Assembly: GCA_020723805.1 (NCBI GenBank)
Contig: DYID01000018.1
Span: forward strand, 1-64,000
DNA length: 64,000 bases
DNA from: Anaerolinea sp.
GTDB taxonomy: Bacteria > Chloroflexota > Anaerolineae > Anaerolineales > Villigracilaceae
Reading direction: 5' to 3'
Both the position numbers and the translations under genes were made by a program. Numbering within the stretch: position 1 is the stretch's first letter; every line of letters begins with the position of its first letter. The notes under the pieces are model-generated. The model was not told the DNA's origin, searched no databases, and saw only the letters and a list, made by a program, of their open reading frames with translations. Below are positions 56,350 through 63,462 of the stretch, piece by piece.

Positions 56350-57711
56350 ATGAACACGTTGAAAAAGTATACGACCCTCATCCTGGTCGGCATCATTATC
56401 GTGCTTGCCGCCGTGTTGACGGGCGTGCTGATCTTTATAAAAAACCAGCCTGTGGAGGAAAGAGGTTTTCAGCCGCTGGTGGAAATTGCCCCCATGGAAC
56501 CGAACTCGGAACAGTGGGGTATCAACTTCCCCAACCAATACACCACCTTTCTCAAGACCAAGACCAACAACATTGACACGACCTACGGCGGCTCGTCCCA
56601 GTTCTCGTGGCTGGAGCGCGATCCGCGCCAGGTCATCCTGTTTGCGGGGTATCCGTTCAGCAAGGATTACAACGACGACCGCGGTCACGCCAACGCGCTG
56701 GAAGATGTGCGCGCCACAAAACGCCTGAACCTCAACGACGAGGATCCGAAGCACACGCCCGCCACCTGTTATTCCTGCAAATCTGCCGACAACCCAAAGT
56801 TATGGTCGGAGATGGGCATGGAAGCCTACGACAAGATGTCGTTCAATGAAATGACGCCGAACATCAACAACACCATCGGCTGCGCCAACTGCCACGAAGC
56901 CGGGACGATGCGGCTCATCGTCACCAACCCCGCGCTGAAAGAGGCGCTCGAAGCCCAAGGCAAGGACTGGACGACCTTCACCCGTCAGGAAATGCGCACG
57001 GTCGTCTGCGCCAACTGCCATGTGGAATACTATTTCGCGGGACCGGGCAAGTATCTGACCTTCCCTTGGGAGAACGGTACCGACATCTACTCGATCATCG
57101 AATACTACAATGAGCTTGGTTTCAAGGATTGGGACTATCCCGGCACGGGCACGCCCACCCTCAAAGCACAGCACCCCGAATATGAATTCTTCACAGCCGG
57201 CTCCACGCACTACAACGCGGGCGTCTCCTGCGCCGACTGCCACATGCCCTACGTCCGCGACGGGGCGGCGAAATACTCCACGCACGATGTCCACAGCCCC
57301 CTGCTCAATCCCCAGCAGGCTTGCGGACAGTGCCACACCGACACGGAATACGTCGTCCGCCGCGTGAACGCCATTCAGGATCAGGTTGCCACCACCAAGA
57401 TCGCCACCGAAGACGCCATCATTGACGCCATCAACGCCATCAAACTTGCCGCCGCCAACCCCAACGCCGACCAGGAACTGCTGAACCAGGCGCGCCAACT
57501 GCACCGCGAAGCGCAGTTCATGTGGGACTTCGTCTCCGCCGAAAATTCGACGGGCTTCCACAACCCCGAATACGCGCTCAAGATTTTGGCAGATTCCACC
57601 AACCGCGCGCGGCAGGCGCAGATGCTCGCGGCGCAGTCGGTGAACGATATGTCCCTGCTGGAAACCGGCATCTACGACAAGATGGACCCCAAGCCGACAC
57701 CGGCACAGTAA
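56350..57711 (+). CDS. nrfA: Ammonia-forming cytochrome c nitrite reductase NrfA
   Basis: 453 residues. Six-electron reduction of nitrite to ammonium, exterior side of the membrane. Signal anchor (about 9-30). Active-site haem CYSCK (140-144) with Lys as ligand, then CANCH (178-182), CANCH (220-224), CADCH (294-298) and CGQCH (325-329): pentahaem, as expected. Catalytic Arg111 (DRGHA), Tyr226 region (CHVEYYF) and QHPE (274-277) with His287 nearby are in place. AAAAGGAG ribosome-binding site. Ends before a strong terminator. Confidence 0.97.
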   Translation: MNTLKKYTTLILVGIIIVLAAVLTGVLIFIKNQPVEERGFQPLVEIAPMEPNSEQWGINFPNQYTTFLKTKTNNIDTTYGGSSQFSWLERDPRQVILFAGYPFSKDYNDDRGHANALEDVRATKRLNLNDEDPKHTPATCYSCKSADNPKLWSEMGMEAYDKMSFNEMTPNINNTIGCANCHEAGTMRLIVTNPALKEALEAQGKDWTTFTRQEMRTVVCANCHVEYYFAGPGKYLTFPWENGTDIYSIIEYYNELGFKDWDYPGTGTPTLKAQHPEYEFFTAGSTHYNAGVSCADCHMPYVRDGAAKYSTHDVHSPLLNPQQACGQCHTDTEYVVRRVNAIQDQVATTKIATEDAIIDAINAIKLAAANPNADQELLNQARQLHREAQFMWDFVSAENSTGFHNPEYALKILADSTNRARQAQMLAAQSVNDMSLLETGIYDKMDPKPTPAQ

Positions 57712-57770
57712 CGTGCAAGCGGGCGCTCCCCAACACCCCAAGCGCCTGCTGTTCCCAACCCATTGTCAGC

Positions 57771-57806
57771 AAGAGACGCTGTTTACATGAACAGCGTCTC
57801 TTTTGT
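57771..57806 (+). terminator. Rho-independent terminator after nrfA
   Basis: AAGAGACGCTGTT pairs perfectly with AACAGCGTCTCTT across TACATG and is followed by TTTTGTTATT. Confidence 0.93.
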
Positions 57807-57815
57807 TATTACAAC

Positions 57816-57844
57816 TTGACAATAAATAGCAAAATTGTTATATT
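57816..57844 (+). promoter_or_regulatory. Consensus promoter of the DeoR-NosL fusion gene
   Basis: TTGACA at 57816-57821, 17-base spacer, TATATT at 57839-57844. The spacer and -10 lie within CAAAAT-TGTTAT-ATTTTG, a small palindrome. Confidence 0.8.
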
Positions 57845-57856
57845 TTGAAAGAATTC

Positions 57857-57868
57857 GTTATAAATAAC
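57857..57868. promoter_or_regulatory. Possible operator before the DeoR-NosL fusion gene
   Basis: GTTAT-AA-ATAAC palindrome six bases before the ATG, just after the predicted start site. A repressor bound here would block transcription, which fits autorepression. Confidence 0.45.
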
Positions 57869-57873
57869 AAAAA

Positions 57874-58419
57874 ATGACAAAATTACCCCCGACCGAGCGC
57901 GAAACCCATATTTTGGAGATTCTCCATGCAAAGGGCAGTGCTTCGATTGAAGAGCTTGCCCAAGCGTGCTCGGTCTCGACCATGACGATCCACCGCGACC
58001 TCCAACGTCTCGAAAGAACAGGACACATCCAAAAAAGGCATGGAGGCGCAGTGCTGGCAGATCGCAAAACCGGCAGCGTCCCTTGCGCCATGTGCGGCAA
58101 AGTCACTACCGGCAAGCAGACCTTTCTGGTCCATCTTGCAGACGGGGGACAAAAAACAGCCTGTTGCGCTCACTGCGGCCTGATGCTTCTGAACGCCGAA
58201 AAAGACGTATGGCAAGCCATGACCATGGATTTCCTGCATGGACACATGATCAGCGCCCAGCAGGCAATCTACCTGCTCGGTTCCGACCTGAACGTTTGCT
58301 GTGTGCCGACCATCCTAACCTTTGGCTCCCGCGCAGAAGCCGAACGCTTCCAAAAAGGGTTCGGTGGAACACTTGCGACCTTGGAAGAAGCCACCCTCTC
58401 CTTATTGGGGGCGCATTAG
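57874..58419 (+). CDS. DeoR-type HTH regulator fused to a NosL-like (copper-binding) domain
   Basis: 181 residues. N-terminal DeoR winged helix (about 5-60): ILEILHAKGSASIEELAQACSVSTMTIHRDL and the GGAVL end of DeoR HTH domains. The usual sugar-phosphate sensor domain is missing. It is replaced by a region with C71xxC74, CC97-98xxC101, an MTMDFLHGHMISAQQAIY segment and CC142-143VP...FGSRAEAERFQKGFGG, which follows the NosL/DUF layout of Cu-binding proteins. Likely a metal- or thiol-responsive repressor. Neighbours nrfA and a PCu(A)C gene support copper or redox sensing. Confidence 0.75.
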   Translation: MTKLPPTERETHILEILHAKGSASIEELAQACSVSTMTIHRDLQRLERTGHIQKRHGGAVLADRKTGSVPCAMCGKVTTGKQTFLVHLADGGQKTACCAHCGLMLLNAEKDVWQAMTMDFLHGHMISAQQAIYLLGSDLNVCCVPTILTFGSRAEAERFQKGFGGTLATLEEATLSLLGAH

Positions 58420-58605
58420 AAAATATAAACTCATCCAAAGGAACAGAAATTTTTGCGCTCAGACATCACCCTCGCGCGGTTAGACAACACCTGCTGATGA
58501 TTTCGGCGGGCATGTTTGGCATGACTCTGAATGAATTGGTTTTTCGTCAGCAGTAATCCACCGGCATCCTGTCTTGGAGCCAAATCACCTAAAGGAGAAA
58601 ACTTG

Positions 58606-59064
58606 ATGAAAAGAACTTTTGCACTGTTTTTTGCGCTGGCACTTACACTGAGCGCCTGCGGCAGCCCCAAGCAAGGCATCGAAGTCCGCGATGTCTGGGC
58701 GCGCTCATCCACACAAGGGATGAACGGCGCCGTCTATTTTGTCATTGAGAATCACAACAGCCAGGCAGACGAATTGATCGGGGCGGCATCCGACATAGCA
58801 GAGGTGGTCGAAATCCATGAAAGCAAAATGGAAGGCGACGTGATGATGATGAACCAAGTCGAAGCGGTTGCGCTGGAACCTTCTGCCGTGGTCGAATTCA
58901 AGCCGGGCGGCTATCACGTCATGCTCATCCGCCTCACGCGTGACCTCAAGGCAGGCGACGAAATCGAAGTCACCCTCCACTTCAAAAACAGCCCCGACCT
59001 CACCATCAAAGCAATGGTCAAGGATGCAGACGGAATGCAAAACATGGGCGGGCACAGCCCATAA
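58606..59064 (+). CDS. PCu(A)C-type copper chaperone lipoprotein
   Basis: 152 residues from ATG at 58606, AAAGGAGAA upstream. Lipoprotein signal with lipobox LSAC. PCu(A)C domain: RDVWARSSTQGMNGAVYFVIEN, then VEIHESKM (His and Met ligands), VMMMNQVEAVALEP (Met), and FKPGGYHVMLI (His, Met). Cu(I)-binding proteins of this family deliver copper to cytochrome oxidase CuA in other bacteria. Extracytoplasmic, anchored. 186 bases after the NosL-fusion regulator, with no clear promoter between, so probably cotranscribed. Confidence 0.88.
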   Translation: MKRTFALFFALALTLSACGSPKQGIEVRDVWARSSTQGMNGAVYFVIENHNSQADELIGAASDIAEVVEIHESKMEGDVMMMNQVEAVALEPSAVVEFKPGGYHVMLIRLTRDLKAGDEIEVTLHFKNSPDLTIKAMVKDADGMQNMGGHSP

Positions 59065-59071
59065 CAAGCGA

Positions 59072-59097
59072 AACTCCCCGGCAGCGGGGAGTTTTCA
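59072..59097 (+). terminator. Terminator after the PCu(A)C gene
   Basis: AAACTCCCC / GGGGAGTTT around GGCAGC, then TTCATTTA. Confidence 0.8.
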
Positions 59098-59149
59098 TTT
59101 AGGGGAACCAATCGCCTTCCCTCATCGTCAACGCAGGGAAGGAGACAAA

Positions 59150-59596
59150 ATGAAAAAGATAACCTTATTGTTACTGACCCTGATCCTTGCCGCCTGTTCG
59201 GTTGGCGGGAGCGAACTCAGCCGCAATCAAGCCAAATGGCAGGAGGCGGGCGTCACCCACTACCGCTTTCAGTTGAGCGTCACCTGCTTCTGCCTGTTTC
59301 GCAGTCAAATGCCGCTGACCGTCGAAGTGAAGGACGGCGAAATCGTTTCGATGACCGACGTCAACGGCGAGGCGTTCCCGGTGGACGACCCGATGAGCGA
59401 CTTGGTGATGAAGCACGCCACGATTGAACGCATCTTTTCTGAACTGGGGTCTGATTCCGTCCAAGCAGCCGACCGCCTCACGATAGACTTTGACCCCACC
59501 TACGGTTTCCCCAGCGAGGTTGCCATAGACTACATCGAGCTTGCCGCAGACGATGAGTTGTACCTCTCGGTTTCAGGGTTCGAGCCGCTTCAATAA
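59150..59596 (+). CDS. DUF6174-type lipoprotein
   Basis: 148 residues. ATG at 59150 with a GGAAGGAG ribosome-binding site. Lipoprotein signal KITLLLLTLILAAC. The body RNQAKWQEAGVTHYRFQLSV, then TCFCLFRSQMPLTVEVKDGEIVSM and LTIDFDPTYGFPSEVAIDYI, matches the DUF6174 pattern (W...G...Y.f......F.........vt V..G.v.......G......D....G.P........d.). Two closely spaced Cys (TCFC) may bind metal or form a disulfide. Function unknown. The neighbouring PCu(A)C gene hints at envelope redox work. Confidence 0.8.
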   Translation: MKKITLLLLTLILAACSVGGSELSRNQAKWQEAGVTHYRFQLSVTCFCLFRSQMPLTVEVKDGEIVSMTDVNGEAFPVDDPMSDLVMKHATIERIFSELGSDSVQAADRLTIDFDPTYGFPSEVAIDYIELAADDELYLSVSGFEPLQ

Positions 59597-59631
59597 GCAG
59601 AGACAATTTCTCGGTCCAGGATGAAGCGAAA

Positions 59632-59670
59632 AAACGTCCCGAAGGCTACAAACCTTCGGGACGTTGCCTT
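59632..59670. terminator. Bidirectional terminator between DUF6174 and Crp/Fnr genes
   Basis: ACGTCCCGAAGG / CCTTCGGGACGT stem around CTACAAA, flanked by AAAA and TTGCCTTT. It serves the plus-strand gene and the minus-strand Crp/Fnr gene. Confidence 0.8.
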
Positions 59671-60353
59671 TAGTTGTACGGCTGTGTCCACTGGCGGAAG
59701 ATTTCTTCATCGGCAATTTGGATGCGCCGGTCCTCTACGCGAATCGCCCCGCTTTTTTCCAGTTCCTTGAGCGAGCGGGAGACCACCTCGCGCACGGTTC
59801 CCAGCCGCGCCGCCAGTTGTTCCTGCGTCCAATGCGGGCGCGGTCCCCGTTCCATTTCGGCGATGAGCCGCGCCAGCCGATGCGTGACCTGGTAAAACGC
59901 CATCTCGCTGACCTTGCCCACCAGATTGCGCAGGTTCTGACCAAACTTGCTCAAAATTTTCAATGCAAATTCGGGATTGGTCTTGACGAGTGCGCGCAGG
60001 GTTTGTGCGTCCACCACCCAAACGCGCGTCGTCTCGAGCGCCTCCACGTTGACCGGGTTGGTGCCGCCGTCGAAGGCAGGGACTTCGTTACAGGTTGCGC
60101 CTTCGGTAAGGACGGCAATGATGTACTGCCGTCCCTGAGGAGAGACGCGGTAGAGTTTGACGCTCCCGCTTGCGATGATGTGCAAGCCGGCGCATTCGTC
60201 GCCTTCCCAAAACAGGACGTCGCCGCGTTCGTATTCGCGCAACTGGGTAACTGCCGTCAGGTCTTTCAGCACAGATTCGGGGAGTTCATCGAAATAAGGA
60301 TTGACCCGCAGGGTTTTGAGTTTTTCGCTCTTGGAAACCTCAATGAGTTTCAT
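59670..60353 (-). CDS. Crp/Fnr family transcriptional regulator
   Basis: 227 residues. cNMP-binding-type beta-roll (about 20-115; the double-psi stretch LREYERGDVLFWEGDECAGL), dimer helix (about 125-160), and winged HTH (174-208; HWTQEQLAARLGTVREVVSRSLKEL). Recognition helix residues Arg188, Glu189 and Arg193 equal the Crp trio that reads TGTGA. Only two Cys (54, 88), no N-terminal Fe-S cluster motif, so not a classical Fnr. Ligand unknown. Candidate activator of nrfHA, whose promoter has TGTGA-N6-TCACA. Confidence 0.9.
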   Translation of the reverse strand: MKLIEVSKSEKLKTLRVNPYFDELPESVLKDLTAVTQLREYERGDVLFWEGDECAGLHIIASGSVKLYRVSPQGRQYIIAVLTEGATCNEVPAFDGGTNPVNVEALETTRVWVVDAQTLRALVKTNPEFALKILSKFGQNLRNLVGKVSEMAFYQVTHRLARLIAEMERGPRPHWTQEQLAARLGTVREVVSRSLKELEKSGAIRVEDRRIQIADEEIFRQWTQPYN

Positions 60354-60405
60354 TGAAATCCTATCATCAGTACTTCACGAAGCGACGCCAGCCTCTTTAC
60401 AACTG

Positions 60406-60421
60406 AACGGCTGAAGCCGTT
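60406..60421. repeat. GCTGAAGC-type small palindrome
   Basis: AACGGCT-GA-AGCCGTT between the Crp/Fnr and phosphoribosyltransferase genes. Same class as 33668-33710. Confidence 0.55.
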
Positions 60422-60449
60422 GCTACGTTTTCGTGATTCACAGAAAATT

Positions 60450-60965
60450 TTACAATTCGCCCAATAAAACCCGGTCGGCGCCGCGGTCAATCTCCCAGGG
60501 ATAGACAATGAAGGCGTCGGTGATGGCGGCGTAATAATCGGGACGCACATGACCGAACAGGCTGCGGTAAGGGTTGTAATGCAGCACGCACGTTTCCGGA
60601 AAGCCGCCCGCCGCCGAGACGCGGTTCTTCACAGCCGTAATCGTCCGCCCGGAACCCCACACATCGTCCACGATGAGCGTCGGTCTGCCGCGCAGTTTGT
60701 CCTCGGCGGGAAACTGAATGAACTCGGGCCAAGCCATCAGTTTCGACTTTTCGCTGGCAGACTGGGCAGGGAAGTCCACTGCCGCCGTCAGGATATGGGT
60801 GATGTTCATCGCTTCGGCGAGCATGCCGCCGGGGATGATGCCGCCGCGCGTGATGATGACCATGGCGGTAAACTCGCGCCGAAACTGCGGGATGAGATGG
60901 TCAATCAGGCGGTCAATTTCCGCCCAGGTGACAATTTCGCGGCGGGGCTGATTCTGAGGCTGCAT
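60450..60965 (-). CDS. Phosphoribosyltransferase (type I PRTase fold)
   Basis: 171 residues from ATG at 60965. The PRPP loop IVDDVWGSGRTI (the usual DDv.dTG.T has Trp-Gly-Ser here) and the hood/PPi segment VIITRGGIIPGGML are visible. It resembles xanthine-guanine or hypoxanthine PRTases, but base specificity cannot be assigned; KSKLMAWPEFI and YYAAITDAFIVYPWEID are consistent with the Gpt/YxiE-like prokaryotic group. Cytoplasmic. Preceded by purine-rich heptamers at 60985-61035. Confidence 0.82.
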   Translation of the reverse strand: MQPQNQPRREIVTWAEIDRLIDHLIPQFRREFTAMVIITRGGIIPGGMLAEAMNITHILTAAVDFPAQSASEKSKLMAWPEFIQFPAEDKLRGRPTLIVDDVWGSGRTITAVKNRVSAAGGFPETCVLHYNPYRSLFGHVRPDYYAAITDAFIVYPWEIDRGADRVLLGEL

Positions 60966-60984
60966 GGAATCCTTACCGATGGAA

Positions 60985-61035
60985 ATCTTTTGTCTTTCCT
61001 CTTTCAGCCGGAACAAGGAAAGGTGAAAGAGGAAA
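60985..61035. repeat. Polypurine/polypyrimidine heptamer repeat
   Basis: TCTTTTG TCTTTCC TCTTTCA on one arm and GGAAAGG TGAAAGA GGAAAGA on the other, forming a hairpin between the PRTase and DUF6159-like genes. Confidence 0.6.
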
Positions 61036-61043
61036 GAGGCTCA

Positions 61044-61940
61044 TTACGACAACACTGCCGCCAGCGGTGCCGGGGCGGGAATCTGCACAGGCTGACCGGC
61101 GGTTTGCGCCTTTTCCACGTCGCGCGCCCAGATGTAGAGGCAGGTGTGATAGGCAATGGACGTGTAGGAACTAATTACGCTGGCGACCGCCACAAAGGCA
61201 AAGAAGACAAAAGCCGCAATGGCAACCGCCGCAATGGACAGGGCGTTGAATCCGCCCGCCGCATACACCGCTCCGCCGCCCAGCGCCAGCGCGATGACCA
61301 AACCGCCAAAGCCCAGCAGGAAGCCAATCAAGCCGGTCACCCAGCGCACGCCGACGGTGCTGATGCCAATCAGCAGGAGGTTTTGTTTGGTGATGTTCAA
61401 CACCCTCTGCATCGCGTTCTTGAGGTTCAAGTCGTCAATCACCATGGCGGGCAGGATGAGGTAGGATGCCTCCGTCCACAGCGCTTCGAGCAGGTTCGCC
61501 GCGCCGCGGATGAGCCCTGCGGCAAGACCGCCGCGGCGGTTACGGTTGGCGGCGTTCTTCAGCATGTTGACGAACGTTGAAGCCGCGGCGAGGGTGAGGA
61601 TATCGAAAAAGTCGCGGCGGACAATTGCCCAGGCTTTGTCCATGCGTCCGTCGCCTTCGGAGAGATAGCCAAAGATGAGATAAGCGGTCATCCCCGAAAA
61701 GACGTATGTGACGATGAACTGCGCAAAGATCATGAACGCCCCCAACACACCCATGATGATGTTCCCAAAATCCGACCCGCCAAACAAGACCGCGACAATC
61801 ACAATCGGGATGACACCAAGCACCGAGACAATCATCCCGACCACCAGCGCATAAATCGAAGGCTTGAGCAGGTCTTTATCCCTGAACGCCATGCTCCAGG
61901 CTTGTTTCAAAAACGACCAACCGCGGGAAAACGACTCCAT
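61044..61940 (-). CDS. Multi-pass membrane protein (DUF6159-like)
   Basis: 298 residues from ATG at 61940 with GGAGAA upstream. Begins SFSRGWSFLKQAWSMAFRDKDL, followed by six hydrophobic helices. The IFGYLSEGDGRMDKAWAIVRR, the GLIRGAANLLEALWTEASYL and LPAMVIDDLNLKNAMQR segments match a family (DUF6159) seen across Chloroflexota and Actinobacteria. The Tyr/Ala-rich end (YTSIAYHTCLYIWA) is typical. It ends in a Pro/Ala tail. Function unknown. A CCCTGAGCGC repeat precedes it. Confidence 0.75.
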   Translation of the reverse strand: MESFSRGWSFLKQAWSMAFRDKDLLKPSIYALVVGMIVSVLGVIPIVIVAVLFGGSDFGNIIMGVLGAFMIFAQFIVTYVFSGMTAYLIFGYLSEGDGRMDKAWAIVRRDFFDILTLAAASTFVNMLKNAANRNRRGGLAAGLIRGAANLLEALWTEASYLILPAMVIDDLNLKNAMQRVLNITKQNLLLIGISTVGVRWVTGLIGFLLGFGGLVIALALGGGAVYAAGGFNALSIAAVAIAAFVFFAFVAVASVISSYTSIAYHTCLYIWARDVEKAQTAGQPVQIPAPAPLAAVLS

Positions 61941-61962
61941 AAAATTCTCCAATGATACGTCA

Positions 61963-61981
61963 CCCTGAGCGCAGCGAAGGG
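61963..61981. repeat. CCCTGAGCGC...CGAAGGG dispersed repeat
   Basis: CCCTGAGCGCAGCGAAGGG upstream of the DUF6159-like gene. Same word ends as the repeat inside M42 copy 2. Confidence 0.55.
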
Positions 61982-62059
61982 TCTCTCCACCGCAGGAGAG
62001 TTTCTTCACCGCTTCGCGGTTCAGACTGACAAACTGGCTTTGATTATAGCAAAGGATGA

Positions 62060-63454
62060 TTAGGAATACGCCCTGCGCCGCCTCAGCCAGACCAGCGCCA
62101 GGGGGATGAGAACAGCGGAACCGCACAGCGGACTCCCCGCGCTCGACGGGACAGGCGTGGGATTGGGACTCGCTTCACGCGTCGGGACGGCTGATACTGT
62201 TGCAATAGGCGTGGATTCCGCTTCAGGCGTCGCCGTCGGCTCGAGGGTGGGAGCAATGGTCGGCGGAGAGGGAAGCGGCGTAGCCGTCAGCCAGAGGAAG
62301 TCGTATCCGCTTTCCAGCAGGTTCACTGCATCGGGGAAAAAGTAATAAATCTTCTCAGCAATCTCCTTGACTTTTGGATCGTTTGGGGCAAGTTCCAGCG
62401 CACGATGGATTTCCTGCATGGAGCGCAACGCTTCGGCAGTGGCGTCCCCGCCTTCCCATGAAACATAATAAGCGTGGACAGCCAGCAGGTCGGCAAAGCC
62501 CGCATGCCAAAGACCGTCATCGGGCAGGAGCGCGACCGCCTTCTCGTACGCCTCGACGCTCAAGCGATAGAGTTCCTCACCGCCTGCATCCTGACGGAAG
62601 CCGCGGCGGTAAAAAAACGCTTCCTTGTAGAGTTTGCCCAGCCGCCCCCATGCCTCGCCGTCGTTGGGGTTGGCGGCGACGTTTGTCCGTTCGTTCAATA
62701 CCTTCTGCCACACCGAAGGCATGACGAGCGAAATTTCGAAGTCGTTTTCGCGCGTGGGTTCGAAATCATCGAACCGCCAGCGGATTTCGTTGCCATCCAT
62801 TCTCCCGCCCGGCGTCGTTTCAGACCAGCCGGTTGTTTCACCCAAAATGACGTTTTGCGGGCTCGCCTCATACGGCAGGCGGACAATTAAATCAGCCCTG
62901 CCAATCGTATCTTTCCAGCCCTCGCCGGTGTGGAAGATGTAACTGTAGGAGACAAAGGGATATTCGCCCGTTCCGTAAATCAGGTAGGTCACCTGGATCG
63001 TCACATCCTGCCCTGCCGGAAAAGTCACATCGAACTCCGCCCACGGTACAAGGTCGTAACTCCAGAGGGGGTCTTCCTGCATCACCCGTCGTGTGGCAAC
63101 GGTACGTCCGTTCACACTGATTTGCAAAGCGCGAATCTCCGGGAACCTGCCAAATCCATCATTCACACTGAGAGGGAAGCGCGCTGCCATTTTTTCCGTC
63201 TCGCTTCCAAGATTCCGCATGGTGAAATCTGCTGTGACCTTTGCCTGACCGAGGTCATTTGCCGATGTACCCGGCAGAACCTCGATCACGACGGTCTCCG
63301 CCATCATGCGCACCTGCGTGCCTTCCGCGCCCGCCTCAGGGTTGGCGCCGGGCGGCTGGGCAGGCGGCGCAACGTCGGCGCGAACGTGCAGCGGAGCAAA
63401 AATCGCCGCCATAAGAAGACCCACTGCAATAATCCGAACCAAACGCTTCGTCAT
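62060..63454 (-). CDS. Secreted surface protein with TPR-like segment and C-terminal sorting-type anchor
   Basis: 464 residues. Signal peptide (about 1-26, ending VRA). A beta-rich domain (about 45-260) with TVVIEVLPGTSANDLGQAKV, FTMRNLGSETEKMAARFPLS and TYLIYGTGEYPFVSYSYIFH resembles DUF4424-type domains. A helical TPR-like stretch (about 275-380), Thr/Pro linker and a terminal LCGSAVLIPLALVWLRRRR helix with basic tail follow, like exosortase or archaeosortase (PGF/PEP-CTERM) signals, though the motif itself is not exact. Nine bases from the priA end. Confidence 0.75.
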   Translation of the reverse strand: MTKRLVRIIAVGLLMAAIFAPLHVRADVAPPAQPPGANPEAGAEGTQVRMMAETVVIEVLPGTSANDLGQAKVTADFTMRNLGSETEKMAARFPLSVNDGFGRFPEIRALQISVNGRTVATRRVMQEDPLWSYDLVPWAEFDVTFPAGQDVTIQVTYLIYGTGEYPFVSYSYIFHTGEGWKDTIGRADLIVRLPYEASPQNVILGETTGWSETTPGGRMDGNEIRWRFDDFEPTRENDFEISLVMPSVWQKVLNERTNVAANPNDGEAWGRLGKLYKEAFFYRRGFRQDAGGEELYRLSVEAYEKAVALLPDDGLWHAGFADLLAVHAYYVSWEGGDATAEALRSMQEIHRALELAPNDPKVKEIAEKIYYFFPDAVNLLESGYDFLWLTATPLPSPPTIAPTLEPTATPEAESTPIATVSAVPTREASPNPTPVPSSAGSPLCGSAVLIPLALVWLRRRRAYS

Positions 63455-63462
63455 AGTTCACC

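Noticed and set aside
58420-58605. Small ORF between the NosL-fusion gene and the PCu(A)C gene
   Set aside because: Only a 19-codon frame (ATG near 58497) with no ribosome-binding site; treated as untranslated.
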